A DNA stretch of 64,000 nt from Sthenelais limicola. Lineage: Eukaryota > Annelida > Polychaeta > Phyllodocida > Sigalionidae. The notes under the pieces were generated by a model. The model was not told the origin of the DNA and ran no database searches. It saw only the letters and a list, made by a program, of their open reading frames with translations. A program made the translations under genes and the position numbers. Below are positions 13,209 through 25,420 of this stretch, piece after piece (the stretch's first letter is position 1; each line of letters starts with the position of its first letter). Location of the stretch: positions 94,625,740 to 94,689,739 of the forward strand of contig OW804095.1 of the NCBI GenBank assembly GCA_942159475.1, read 5' to 3'.

Positions 13209-15560
13209 GGTTCCTCCTTGCCGACGCCTTTATATTACCAATAGGGCGTTCTTGCCATTAATATAGGTAGGCTGTCAGTCTATTAGCACTGTGGTGCATA
13301 GCAAAGCGGGTAACCCAAGAGGTTTTCCGTGTACAGTCATCCACATGCAGACGATCAAATGTCAATGACTTTCCCCTCGTCCACTCTATCAAGTTGTAAT
13401 CCAGCTTTGTTTCTTTCCCAAACAAGCAGGGCTATTGAAAGCATTCTGGCGGGACAGAGACTCTGTTCATCAATTTTATGAGTTTCCATTAGCTTAGATA
13501 AATAATTCCGGGTCACAAATTTGCTGAGACCCTGTACTTCACCAGGGCATATATCAACTTGCACAGGCATACATAACACTAAAACTGCATTCCCATCCTT
13601 TTAAATGGTCCAAATATTTCGTTTTACTTATGTCCTTGTTCGCTGCATAGTGCTCAGAATTGGTGCAATATTTTCAAATGAAAATGAACCCAAATCGATC
13701 GTTTCATATTTTCATGTTTCCATGTATCATCTGTAACTGGAATTCTTCTTATACTGCACTTGTCTTTACATATGGCTTACCCATGCAGATCCTCTGTCTT
13801 TCAATATCGAGACTTAACAATAGTGGAGAGCACTTATCTATATTTGCAGCCTTCCTGATATATTCTAGTATAGCTTAGCCTCAATGTAATGACCAAACCG
13901 ATTAAGCTATCTTATAGATTGATTCAGAATTGCCACCTCATACCAATGGGTTTGCTTTCTCATTTTTTCCAGATATTCTACCCTGTCTCGAGTTGCATGA
14001 CCCACGTAATCATGGCATATATATCTGTTTTCCCTTATGCATACAGAGAAGATAAATAGGCCAATCCGCCAATTGGAAAGGGAAGAATCAAATTATGTCA
14101 TTTTTCTATCTATAGTAGTATCGGTAATAAGATTGTATATCACGTGGGAAAGGATGTTTCTGCTCACCAATGTGGGGCATATGCTAGAGGCTATTTATCA
14201 TTTTTGCCGGATATAAGGGAAATATCACTATTGCATTGTTTACTACACATACACCAATAAAGTATGATTGCTTCCATCAACAGTCACCCTGAATATTAAA
14301 ATCAAAATATTGCTTTAAATTGTCTGTTTGCTCTCCATAGGGGACTTGCATAGCCGCCTTTTTGAATCTCGATTCGCATGGAATTATATGATCTATGGTA
14401 TAGTGTAACATCTATTCAAAACCTGTCGTGTTCAACATGATATATTTATCGGTACTCCAATGTTAATAGCCCCGTTTTATACACCCCATCATGCATTTGG
14501 TTTTTAAAGATAAGTTATGCAAGCTATCGTATTGGTGAAAGCATTCTTGCAATGTTTGATAAAAATGTTCATAATTCATGGTTGTATATATCATCGCATT
14601 TACAAGACCAGACAGCAAATATATGTGCCGGATGCATGGCATACTAATTATGTCTTGGAACAAAAATAAAAAGACAAAATAAGTCATGTACCAAATACTG
14701 GGAGAACAATACATACAATTATCGGAATGAACAAACAACAAACGGGTGACAATATATTATACGGAGAAACACGGAGCAGAACTAGAGTGATATATATGTC
14801 TGACCTGTTTTCCGATATTACATGCATTAATTGGACGCCATCAGACAAAGTGCAGGCAAGTTTTCATGGCGTTAAATGGCGTTATTCATGGAGTCATTAG
14901 TGGACATCCTGTTGGTCTGTCGAGCTAATCACCTCACTATCAATCCTCACCCCGTAAGCCTAGTACATCCTTCAACTCATCATGGCTGTGTAGTCAACCT
15001 ACGAATTGTTCGATCTTGCAATCAAATAAAGTCAACAAAGGATTGTCAAACAATCAAACTACTTTATTATTGCTGCAGAAGTGCCCGTAGTAGCCCAGAT
15101 GCTTCGGAGCCCTACTTGGGTCACCAAAGCCACACACACTTGGTTAAGGTGGTACTCAGAAGCGGACGACATATGTCCGTGAATATCATATGAAAGTGTA
15201 AATAAAAGTAATGAGAACACAAGTGTTTATGAAAGAGTACATACATGGCATAAGGCCTGAGATAGTTGAAGATTGTAGTAAAACGGTGGCATACACCAGC
15301 TGCTGATATTACATAAAGGTAGTTAAGCAGCACACATAGTGGTAAGAACCGGGTTGAATTAAGTCAGTAATAGTGTTGAGTGTTGAGTTCCGAATATTAA
15401 AGATTTCATATAGCGAACATGGTATAGATAACAGGATGTGCTTCTGAGGAAGGCGATGGCATGATTGTTGTCATTTTGATTCCTGAATATAATCATTTAA
15501 CCAAAGCCGAATAAGGTATGGTGGAGAAAAGTAGGAACACTAAGTGGATAAAAACTCCTA
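13209..15560. other. Non-coding stretch
   Basis: Contains a 74-codon minus-strand open frame (13,355-13,579) that reads fairly protein-like but has no ATG near its start, no clear splice acceptor and no family I recognise. Nothing else is notable. Confidence 0.45.
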
Positions 15561-16663
15561 GGCCCTGTTGTATAAGCTAAGCCAAGGAATTATTGTGAGG
15601 GAATGTTTTCCTTCCCTTCATTCATTCCTACATAGCATTCCCAGCTTGTAGGAATATTCCTTGCTATAGGTGTGGGTCAGCAAGGCAGAAGGTAAATAGG
15701 ATGCATAAGATTCACTCATTTCTTGGGTTTATAACAAATTTCTCACAATTTGAAGTGACAATGTTCGTACAATATTAGAACGCTTTTTTATACCTTTAAA
15801 TACCTTAGATTATCCTGAATGGATTATAATTTAGACCCACAGGCGTGACCTAGAATCTGACCATTTTGGCTGTGGGAATTTCCCTCAGAAGTTTTCCCTC
15901 TGAAGTTATTTCCTTCATTACTTCTAGTGAGTTAAACGTGAAAAGAGTGGGAAAATAAGTCTTCCCGATGAGATTCCTTGGTATTTAATATTGACTGCAA
16001 AAATATAATTTCCATAAACGTATACATACATCTGCTATTGTAGTACAAGGTTTCTGCTTTTAGATGATTTTCTGTTTATCATTAACATAATTTGAATGAG
16101 CCTGGGTAGAAAAAACAAGCTTCTCATGCTGGGAGTCCAACTATGTATTTGAAAGGTGAGCCTGACTAAAAAGAACAAAAAGCACTGGGTGGGGCTTGAA
16201 CCACCGACCTAAGAGTTTTAATATAAACCTTTCAAATTTGTCCTTGACCTAATTTGTCTCAATCGTTTGTGTCTCAATAGTGTTGATTTCTAGTGAGAAC
16301 AAGGCATGTCCCCTGGTATACAATGTACCTTGAAGACCATTGTTTGAAGTTGGCAGGGAATATTAAGTTGTTCAAGGAGGGAAATGCTGCAGTAGTTTCC
16401 TACGTGTGCACCTCTGCTTGGTGGGAAGGAGAAGTTGTAGGAAAATTCCAAGAGAAACATAATTGGAACTCTTATGGGACTAAAGGAATTCCCCGTGAGT
16501 AGCTATTGTTTCCTTGCTTAGCAGCTGAGAAGGAATGGTTCAGGGAAGGAATAGCCTATATACACAATACATTTCGCCGTAGGAATTTCCCACAGAAGTA
16601 AAGGGAAAAAATGTAGGAATTCCCACAGAAAAAATTCCTTCCCTTAGCCTATACAACAGGGCC
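15561..16663. mobile_element. Non-autonomous DNA transposon (large MITE) with terminal inverted repeats
   Basis: The left end (from 15,561, reading GGCCCTGTTGTATAAGCTAA) and the right end read on the other strand (from 16,663 down) match at 27 of the first 30 positions. They stay similar, with one gap, for about 44-45 bp. The interior is non-coding, repeats GGAATTCC/TTCCC-type subterminal motifs near both ends, and holds two partly similar blocks starting GAGCCTG at 16,099 and 16,159. No transposase is present. A clean target-site duplication was not found: flanks are CTCCTA on the left and CAGGACC on the right. The superfamily is therefore open; PIF/Harbinger-like or ISL2EU/Kolobok-like ends are possible. 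Confidence 0.75.
16187..16216 (-). repeat. tRNA-Lys-like 3' half inside the MITE
   Basis: Read on the minus strand, the segment begins ACTCTTA, then GGTCG, then GGTTCAAGCCCCACC. This closely follows the anticodon-loop, variable and T-arm region of a metazoan tRNA-Lys(CTT), with a deletion of a few bases after the anticodon and one G lost from the T stem. The B box GGTTCAAGCCC is intact. I see no A box upstream on that strand. It is probably a tRNA-derived SINE fragment captured in the transposon rather than a working tRNA. Confidence 0.5.
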
Positions 16664-16789
16664 CAGGACCACAGACCATATGAGCAGACCTCAGTCAGTG
16701 TCCTCCTGGGTATCGGTATATATAGTAATAGCCACCTTTACAAAACAAACCTTTCGAGCCAAGGGCAATGAAATATGCATGCGTTAAAC
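16664..16789. other. Short non-coding spacer
   Basis: Links the right end of the transposon to a CpG-rich patch. No features recognised. Confidence 0.4.
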
Positions 16790-17060
16790 TAAACGGTGCG
16801 CATCATTAACACCATGCAAAGAGCAGACGACTTTTCAACGCGCCGTTCCCAAATGGACACAAAACCTAGCGCGAAGCCTGGAACAAAGCGCGCGCAATTA
16901 AAAATTAACAGGACCCATTATGATATCAATAAACACTGGTGACCTCAGCATGAAAAATCAATCTCCTATAGTACTAAAAACCAACGTGCAACGCCTGCTA
17001 AATGTTGACCAGTAAATTATTGCCGGCTCGTTATTTTCCATTTCCCGCCTCCGTCGCGAT
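16790..17060. promoter_or_regulatory. Possible conserved regulatory patch, CpG cluster plus homeodomain cores
   Basis: A tight run of CpG dinucleotides (AACGCGCCG, AGCGCG, AGCGCGCGC) at about 16,837-16,896 stands out from the CpG-poor surroundings. It is followed by AATTAAAAATTAAC, ATCAATAAACA and TGACCT-type cores. There is no open frame across it. Sequences like this are often cis-regulatory in invertebrate genomes, but this is inference from composition only. Confidence 0.2.
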
Positions 17061-19710
17061 GTGATCATAATGAGTGTTGTTTGTTTGAACACAGGGGAAT
17101 TGGTGGGGAACGTTCGGTTAGGAGATGTGGAGGGGATGCGGATGGGTGGAGATAGGATACAAAGAGTGTTGAGCGAGCCTGGGAAGTCAGTGGTGTATGT
17201 AGAGGTAAAACAGTGGAGGTCCTGAACGCTTGTAATTATCTAGACGCCATTTAAGTAAACGGCTAATGGGTCCCTACTATCGATACCTAATTGTCGAGGG
17301 CATGGCGATGTCCATTGGGAGGCCTACTAAGTCCCACAACAGTTCCCAATATTTATGTATTTCTGACAAGTTGATGAATGAGCCGAGAACTTTCCTCTTC
17401 GAACTCCAAAACTGGGACTTGCTTGTGTGTGTGCTATTGCTCCTGGGGGAAACATTGCTATAAAAGTGGTTATGATTTGTATTGTTTTCTCCTGACACCC
17501 GTATAACAGCTGAACATTTAAATGATAAATGTTTTCTTTATAATGCGGCTAATTCAGAAAATATTTATCTTGCAATTGTTTTAGGTTAGGGAACCACCGA
17601 TCAATAATCAAGGAATGTTTGTCGAAATATATAGACGCTGCTTATTTTACAGCAACTATAAAACAGCAACCTATATTTGTATGAGGTTATTGACATTGCT
17701 ATATGTCTAAGCACTAGACAGTACACCTTCCCGAATGAGTAATGCATTTACCATGATCGTGATAACGAACCCCCAAGGCTTGCTATGCATGCTAATGGCA
17801 GATTTAGTTCCCTACTGTCAGCTTGTATACTGAAGAAAAATATTACCATGATTTCTGCATTGGAAAGCCAATGTCTAAATACAAAGAGGTCTGATACAGA
17901 GTTATCGTTTCTATTACCATTTAGCATTATCATTCATGTAAACTTACAAATGCAAACAGATGTATTATATCTTAATTTGTTTCTCTTCCAAGATTGGGCC
18001 ATTGATTCTATCTATATCTGTACAAGTGCAGTAGATGGAACATTTGCTTGTTAATTGCTCTCGATCCAACACCAACTAGATTGCTGTGGCTATAAATGCG
18101 CTACAGCACAACCTAAGAAGAACAGTCTTGCAATTGGGAGTGGATCTTGGTATTAAGTAATCTTGATAAGCTTTTAGTGTGCTGATTCTGAGAAAGGAAG
18201 ATGGCTTTACCGTCATTCTTTCATCTAATATGTAGTTCATCAAAAGCGCACATCTTTGTTCTTGCTTCAATACCATTCATCTACAAAGCGCCAACGTTAA
18301 CAGCTTGACGGCAAGGATTGGAGAGGGGCCGGATCGAATAATATGAATATCGAATATGTCGCCTAATGGCGTGTGGAAAGAACATCATTCCCATTCAGGT
18401 TCCGACATCAAAAGGGGTTGCTTTAAGACCCAGCAGTAGATTTGATATTGTTACTATTTTTCTTTGGTTGAAGTTAAATACTGAGTCTCTCAACGCTTCC
18501 ACATGTGTTTAGTTACCGTCCTTTTTAGCTTTAGCTTTAAATTTAAATTTAAAAGCATTTCTGTTAAAGTCTAGTTTCAGAGGCTCCTTCCAAAGACCCC
18601 CTTAATTTCACTAGTAGCAGACTTGTTAAGCTTTTAACATCACATCAGTAAACTTGTGCAATTTAGGTGCCTGTCTATTTATTTCCTATCAGACAGCTTT
18701 GATATCTAACATCTGAGGAACAACTGCATAGCTAAAACAAAGAATTGTTATGAGTAATTATTCATTCCGGTCTTATTTACACTGTTAAAACAATAATATA
18801 GCGCGACGGGTGTTAAGGTTGTAAATTACTAAACATTGGTGTTGATAGCATTTTCGCAGGCTCCATTATGTTTGACGATTTATCGGTCACAAAAGCGTGG
18901 AGATAGATTAAGAGGCCCTATCCCACACAGTGGATATCCTGAGTCAGCTAAATCATCATTTCCCTCCACGCATGGTATCGCATGGCATTCTTCCTAGAGA
19001 ACAATGCCCTGAAACACGTGGTTCTAAACATCAATCATCGCTAATAGCTACCATATTTCTTTAATTTAAATTTCTAAAGATTCATTGGCCTTTATTGTGC
19101 CACAACAGCCTTCTTCCATTCACACCTATCTGGAAAAGGCACGAGCGCCGAGATGATCCATTTATTTCAATAATACTCCATGTGTTCTTTTAAAATGGAT
19201 TAGGAACTGATCTTTAAGTTGCTGGCATAAAGATCGCTAAGAGTTCCGTGGTGCAATTAGAAGAGAGACAAGTGGATTTTTTTTAAAAAAAACTCATTAA
19301 TCTCTTGAGAAATAGATTTAAAATAGTTTCTAAAATTCAAGTGGATTGTATTGTCTAGTGATTATAAAACCTTAGAAAGACGATCGTACCAATGACTTTT
19401 ATGCGTACCAACTAAGAATAGGTCTGTCACGAGCACATGAAGTTGGAAGGCCCTTCGTGCGATGATCTGTTCAACTGTTGACTAATATTCATGGCCTGCC
19501 ACAAGACTAACGCTTCTTATACCTCGTGCTCACGTGATCTGAGGCCCCAGGAGATCGTCCATTGCCATGTCCACAGATTCCTATTTCGCCCCTCCGTATG
19601 ATATAGATATTGAGATCCAAGTCAAAACTAACGGCCGAGATCAAGCTCTCGCTTTCTTGTTCTGGCCGGGCGGAATGCATGGCGGTAATGTTATACCAGT
19701 ATGACGAGCT
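17061..19710. other. Non-coding stretch
   Basis: No gene or repeat terminus recognised. A purine-rich G tract region lies at about 17,090-17,220. The open frames are short, overlapping and unlike known proteins. Confidence 0.45.
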
Positions 19711-19724
19711 GGGGGGGGGGGGGG
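19711..19724. repeat. Homopolymer G14
   Basis: Uninterrupted run of 14 G. It is one of four long G/C homopolymer or near-homopolymer runs in the window and is prone to length error in assembly. Confidence 0.95.
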
Positions 19725-19924
19725 TCAATCAATATTAGGGCTTGCTTGAAATAAATCAAATTTATCCGCAGAAAATATATACAATTGCTCAATACAGACT
19801 GGTATCAGAAAAAAATATAGCCTTGTCAGAACTGACATCAGTGAGTTTAGGGTAATATATCGGTATCTAGCGAAACGTTGTGGCAATGTTTTACCAATAA
19901 TTTTGATATATTTGATATATCATT

Positions 19925-19952
19925 CAAGGTATTCCAATCAAGGAATACCTTG
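19925..19952. repeat. Perfect 11-bp hairpin, 6-nt loop
   Basis: CAAGGTATTCC (19,925-19,935) pairs perfectly with GGAATACCTTG (19,942-19,952). There is no T tract after it, and no gene next to it that it could serve. A short palindrome of unknown role. Confidence 0.85.
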
Positions 19953-22900
19953 TCATGGCGATCTGGGCACCTAGCATGTGTATTCTGGGAACTACCACCT
20001 TACCTTGTTTCACTCCCAGCGTTGTGATTACATTTGTGGAGTGCAGTCCATAAAGCCATGGCTGGGGCTTTGGATATATAGGCGCGCATACTAACAGATG
20101 AAGAAAGGTACTCTGTTGTCTGGGCAAACTCATCATGCAATAGCCAAAGGTCAGTCTGCTTCACCGGATGAATATACACAAATCGATTAGGAAATTGGGA
20201 AAACGCCTTGATTCTCTATACCACTGTATTTGTGGCTGGATACCAACCATTCTGTATGATAATTTATGTCTCCAATAACCACTAATCCCTCCTTCGTTCA
20301 TTGGAAGTTTTAAAGTTCGCTTAGTCATGAGGTGCCTTGCATGAGGTGTTTCATTATACATACAGGTGGTTATAGGGGTCAAGACTGCATGAATTCATCG
20401 ATCCATGTTTAGAGATATGTATAAATACCTTGTCTCCCCTTCATTGACTGGAGTAAGACCATACAGCCCTACCTATTGGTTGGAGACAGCTGACTGACTG
20501 TAATGAATTATGTCAGGCGGGCTTATCCCATTGATTAAATGCCCTTCTCGGGAGCAATGGTATTAAATATGTATTTAGGAGACTAGAGAGGACCTACAGA
20601 TAGCTGTTTTATACAGGAGGAGACCAGAATATGATGACACAGTCGCTCCATACTTAGCACCCATCTCCTGGAGTTATAGAGTCATAAACTATAAGTCATT
20701 ACCCCCAAAGCGCCTATGAAATATATCTCCCTGGGGAATGAATTGGAATTTGCCTCATTGTTTCAACATATGGCTGATGTCTTTGCATATTGCAGATAAA
20801 TACTTTTGGTATGTCTTTCATCAAATAATGGCTGAAGGCATTGAAGGGCTTTTATGAGCTTTCAATTGAATTGTGGTATGAATACTTCATTTCTCTTGGG
20901 ACAGTGTAGGTGGATACTAACTTTTGTCGCATTGATCGATATCCCCATGCACATTCTAGATGCCATTGTGATGTCCGGACAAGTTAAAAAAAATTGTCAA
21001 TTATTCCGTATTTTACATTTCTATATAAATTATTCATCGCGAGGAAACCTCACAAGCATTTTCCTAACCCTCATTTGGAAATCAGGAAAAGGAAACTGTT
21101 CGCTCTAATTATATTGTTGAATCCAACCTAAATCTAGTTTTGTCATGGCTGTTTTGTAACAGTCGCTGCCTCAAATGGTAAGTGTACTATTTAGGGAAGC
21201 AATAGGATTTATTGATGCCTATCTAATAGAAGCACACTGAGTGAAACAGTTAGCAGAATGAGACATTGGTTCATCAGGTTGGTCTATCGGTGCACACCGG
21301 AGGATTGGGATTCTAAGCCATGTCCTGGTGTTCCACGCAGCTGACCGCCCCCTAACAAGAAACTGGTGTTGAGTGATTGATAGCCTAATTCTCCCCAAGC
21401 CTCTACCTGGGATTTCGACCAGTGTTGTGGGCCGACACCTAACACTTGGAGGCAGGACAGGTGTCAAAAAGTATAGCTTTCCCTCTCAAACGCCACCGAC
21501 TGTTCTGGTCACAATATCCTGTTCTCCCGAGCCTTAGCTGGAAGTGTATTTTGGAAGGAGGATGGCATACAGGAGAAGGCCTCATGGAGCCTCTCCGAAA
21601 CACATGCATGCATCAGGCCCTATGTTTAATTCAAGGGTGAATGGACAAAATGCATTTCCACTGCTAGTGCTGGTCTCATGCATGTGATTTGTAAAGCGAG
21701 CGACAGCGCAACCCTTCTGTAAGCTCTGTATCATAGAAATCAGGATCAATGGAACGGATGTAAAAAGAGATGAGACCATTCTTACAGAGGGATGTCCGAG
21801 GATTATGGATCAGTGCCTGGAGGTTCGGGATCATTAGTTAAAAGGAGTCTGTTTCACTATGCGGACTATAATAAATCGGTCCCTAGTGGGCACCCACATG
21901 GAAAGGTAAGGATAAAATGTCTCCACTGCCCAGTCATCAGGACTAACAAAAACTATTCCATCAAAGACATTCCACTTAAGGGAGTCATTTTTCTTCTGAT
22001 TAATGGAATAACCCTTTTTACCTATTAAATATGGCAGGAAGCATATAAAACAGGAGACAATTCTTCAGAAAGGCTAATACACTCACGATTCCACGCCATA
22101 AAACGGACGTTCTTACCCCCCTCCCCCGAGAGAATAATATGTCAATCCTAAATAATAAATCACTTTCGACGCATTTTCATGGTGCCAACTCTCCATTAAA
22201 GATGACTAATTAAATGTTGTGTAATCCATCCAAATGTTTAGTTCCTAAAAGCAGTGAAAAGTGGTGGCCCTGTCCCACTCTTTGAGTCATTACCCTGAAA
22301 CATCAAAAGATTTTTTGCACCAGGTTAGTAATCAATCAGAAGGAGAGGTTCTGTTACCATCGGGTAGCTTCCTAACCCATGGCGATCCCGTCTGAAGGTC
22401 ATGGGTGCATCCAGCCATTGATGTCAGCCTTGATAATAATTATTGCTAGTACTTGCTATTGTGGCTTGCAGCTCTGTTTTAAAATATATAAGATAATATA
22501 CAATAATATTATCTTTTTATGAGGAAACTCTGATTTATGTATGATTTAATTTAGCTTTGATAAATGTTTGATAAATCATCTAATTTCAATTGTGTTCATA
22601 TATTGCATTTGACATCTCTAAATATTGGATTACATCTAAGGGGAAAAATACGTTAGTCATAGTTTCTAAGTGAGGATGAACCCAAATTAGATCAATCTAG
22701 TGGCACATAAAGAGTGGTCTTGTCTTTGAGAGGGAACTGACTTAACTGCAAGAAATAGTGCAAATTTACATCACTATTCCAAATGAAGCGCATAAGAACA
22801 GAACTTTGCGTCGAACCTAAAGCGTATGCCAAACATACGCCTGGGACTGAAGGAACTTTTCATCTACTACTCACAGACCGAGAGAAGCACTTTATAGACA

Positions 22901-24300
22901 AAGGTGTGAACCCTGTGAACTGAAATCTGTGCCAACCAGCTGAACAGCAAGACCAACAAGTGCAGTGTAAGTATCCTTGAAACAACGTTGGCTACATAAA
23001 GGCCCTAGCTACCCTCGGACCTGCCCTTTCCCAGCAAGATCTAACACAGTATAATTTTGATTAATTACACTATAGTAAAACAATGGCAGTGACCCTCTCC
23101 AAATGAAAGGAATGTGTACCAGATGAACTCTGGCGGTCTATAAGTCCTCCGTATATGAATAAAGACCAAGATTTATTTTACCCCTGGGATATATCAAAAT
23201 GGGAAAGAATCATATAATATTCTGTGTACAAAGAGTATTGTTGGACTGAGTATCTGATGAAGGGAAATCATGCTACATTGCCTGTTAGCCATTATCCGTC
23301 AGGGTGTCCCATATACGGCCAGCAAACTATAGTATCTGTGTACAATTGCATCATTCCCTGTCAATAAATTACTTACCCAACCTCCCACTTCCCCACTGCT
23401 GTATAACATGTTAAATCTTTAAAAGGGCAGCGAAAGAAAGTCATCAATGATTGCATATGCATGGACAGTTAATTTATTACATTTATTATATTCCTAATTG
23501 TACTTTATCGCCCAGGAGCAAAGCTCCAGGGGTCTGCGTGTATGATAACATGTGACTAGGTATATAACTATCATTGGTGTAAGAGTTTTCATTTAAGTCT
23601 GAAAAGCATGGATATGATAGATTTGATGTAGTAGTATAAATGCGGTTGGATGTAAGACCATGACACGACTAGTGCTTCATGTATAATATATCAATTAAAT
23701 GTTTTTATTTTTTGGTCGACTCCTAGTTTAATAGATTCCATTGTTGCTGATATGCATGCCTTGGGCCATACGGGACGAATAGTCCCGGTGTCAATATTTC
23801 CTGCTGTATTCACTACATATATCTAGACTGCAATGAACAAATCATCATGGTCCTTCAAAATGTGAAGGTCCATGGTCCTCCACATTTTTCATAGGGGTAT
23901 TTTTTTGTATTCAAAGATTTGTATTCAGTCAAAAGCATCGTGTACAAGTACATTATTCTCAGAATTTGCTGACTCTAATTTATCAAGTATTTATACAAAT
24001 GTCTAGTGAAGATGTTATCTCACATAAAATGTTATTTTATATGTAAAGAGGTGAAAAAATAAAATAAAGTAAAATACATCGATGTATAAAAACAAACACC
24101 AACAAAACCACTTAAACGAAGTTTTCATTATAGACATTGATAAATTAGGGGTAAATAATGATGAGCTTCTGTTCTGCCCACGGCATAAGCTATTCAAAGT
24201 AAGGTTGTTTGTCAAGTCCCTCATCACCTGAAAGAAATCTTTTGTTCGGAACTTGATAGATTTTATAACAAGGGAAGGCACTTTTCGTGCCCGACCCTCA
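19953..24300. other. Long non-coding stretch
   Basis: Nothing recognised apart from small hairpins: AAGATAATA/TATTATCTT near 22,488 and GCGTATG/CATACGC near 22,820. The open frames of up to 84 codons are shadows of random sequence as far as I can tell. Confidence 0.45.
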
Positions 24301-24349
24301 CCCCCCCCCCCCCCTCACACACACACTCCCTGCCCCCCCCCCCCCCCCC
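24301..24349. repeat. Compound C-run/CA microsatellite
   Basis: C14 (24,301-24,314), then a short (CA)n, then C17 (24,333-24,349). The next 8 bp ACCGTCGC (24,350-24,357) reappear inverted as GCGACGGT at 24,393-24,400. The lengths should be treated as approximate because such runs are often miscalled. Confidence 0.95.
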
Positions 24350-24400
24350 ACCGTCGCTATATAATATATCTATAGTAAGGCATTTTCTCATCGCGACGGT

Positions 24401-25199
24401 ATATATAGTTAGTGTGGGTGTTGTTTTGTTTCTTCTTTTAGCTACCTTTTTAACAGACTGCCTTTTATTCACACGGTATTGATGGATTTAACGTGCTGCA
24501 GTTTCTTAATACAAGGCAAGAAAAACTCCAACATCCAGTGAATAATCGATACTGTTTATGGATATATATCAAAGGATAAGTATGCTTTCCCTGGTAATAC
24601 CCTGAAAGATATTTTAACGAACTGAAAACACTATAATGGGAAGAATTAATCAAGACCGTATATATCAATGGCACAGTATTCCTCTAGGATATGAACTCGC
24701 TAAGACGGGAGTCATTTAGCTAATAAAACCAAGTCTCTACTGTGCCTCTTGGGAAAACCTCTCATTGGTATAATATGAGGATGGGGCCAAGCGAACTCCT
24801 TTCTCACAAACGGTCTGCCTTGTAGTGACTATTTTAGGCCTATTACAATTCTCAAAGAGTCTAAACTGTATTTTCTCTTCCGACTACTTGTCACATACCA
24901 AATTCCCAAAACGTTTCAATCATGTCCCTCTCAACCCTGTTCGCATGCGATACGATAATACTTAATACCCAAAACCAATCCATTATAAACATAAAGCTAA
25001 TTCCCCAACCGCTGAAATATTGCCCACCAAGTTCATTCACTAATATCAAAAGGTCGATTAATAAGAAATATCTAAATTTAAAACGAGCCTACGGAACCTT
25101 AGTGATTTATAAACCGTTCCTGATAAAAACTGAATGCAGATACCGTGTCAGATCGGCTACGGTGATGATGCCGTTCATGAGCGAAAACATGTATCTTAA
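24401..25199. other. Non-coding stretch
   Basis: No gene, repeat end or motif cluster recognised. A 93-codon plus-strand frame at 24,922-25,203 matches no known family. Confidence 0.4.
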
Positions 25200-25420
25200 G
25201 TGACGCCGTCGGTGGGGTCCGTCAATTAGGGCGATATCAACGTATTTGAACGTGCGCGTGGGAAGTTTTTGAATGGCTAATTTGGATTTGCTGCGGGCAT
25301 TCTCAGTGTTTCAGGAAGTGGAGGCATTAGACTTCACAGCACGGCTAATTATTCATGCATTCACAACTGGTAGTCATTTGTTGTGGGTAAAGCACAATAA
25401 AAGGCCTTGGCCTGCCTGAC
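25200..25420. promoter_or_regulatory. Possible cis-regulatory patch
   Basis: Locally raised CpG content at its left end, followed by homeodomain/POU-like cores including TAATTATTCATGCAT at about 25,349 and CAATAAA at about 25,396. It is non-coding. This is only a composition-and-motif argument. Confidence 0.15.

Noticed and set aside
13355..13579. 74-codon minus-strand frame that reads protein-like
   Set aside because: No ATG near the start, no convincing splice acceptor, no recognisable domain; such frames are expected by chance in 64 kb.
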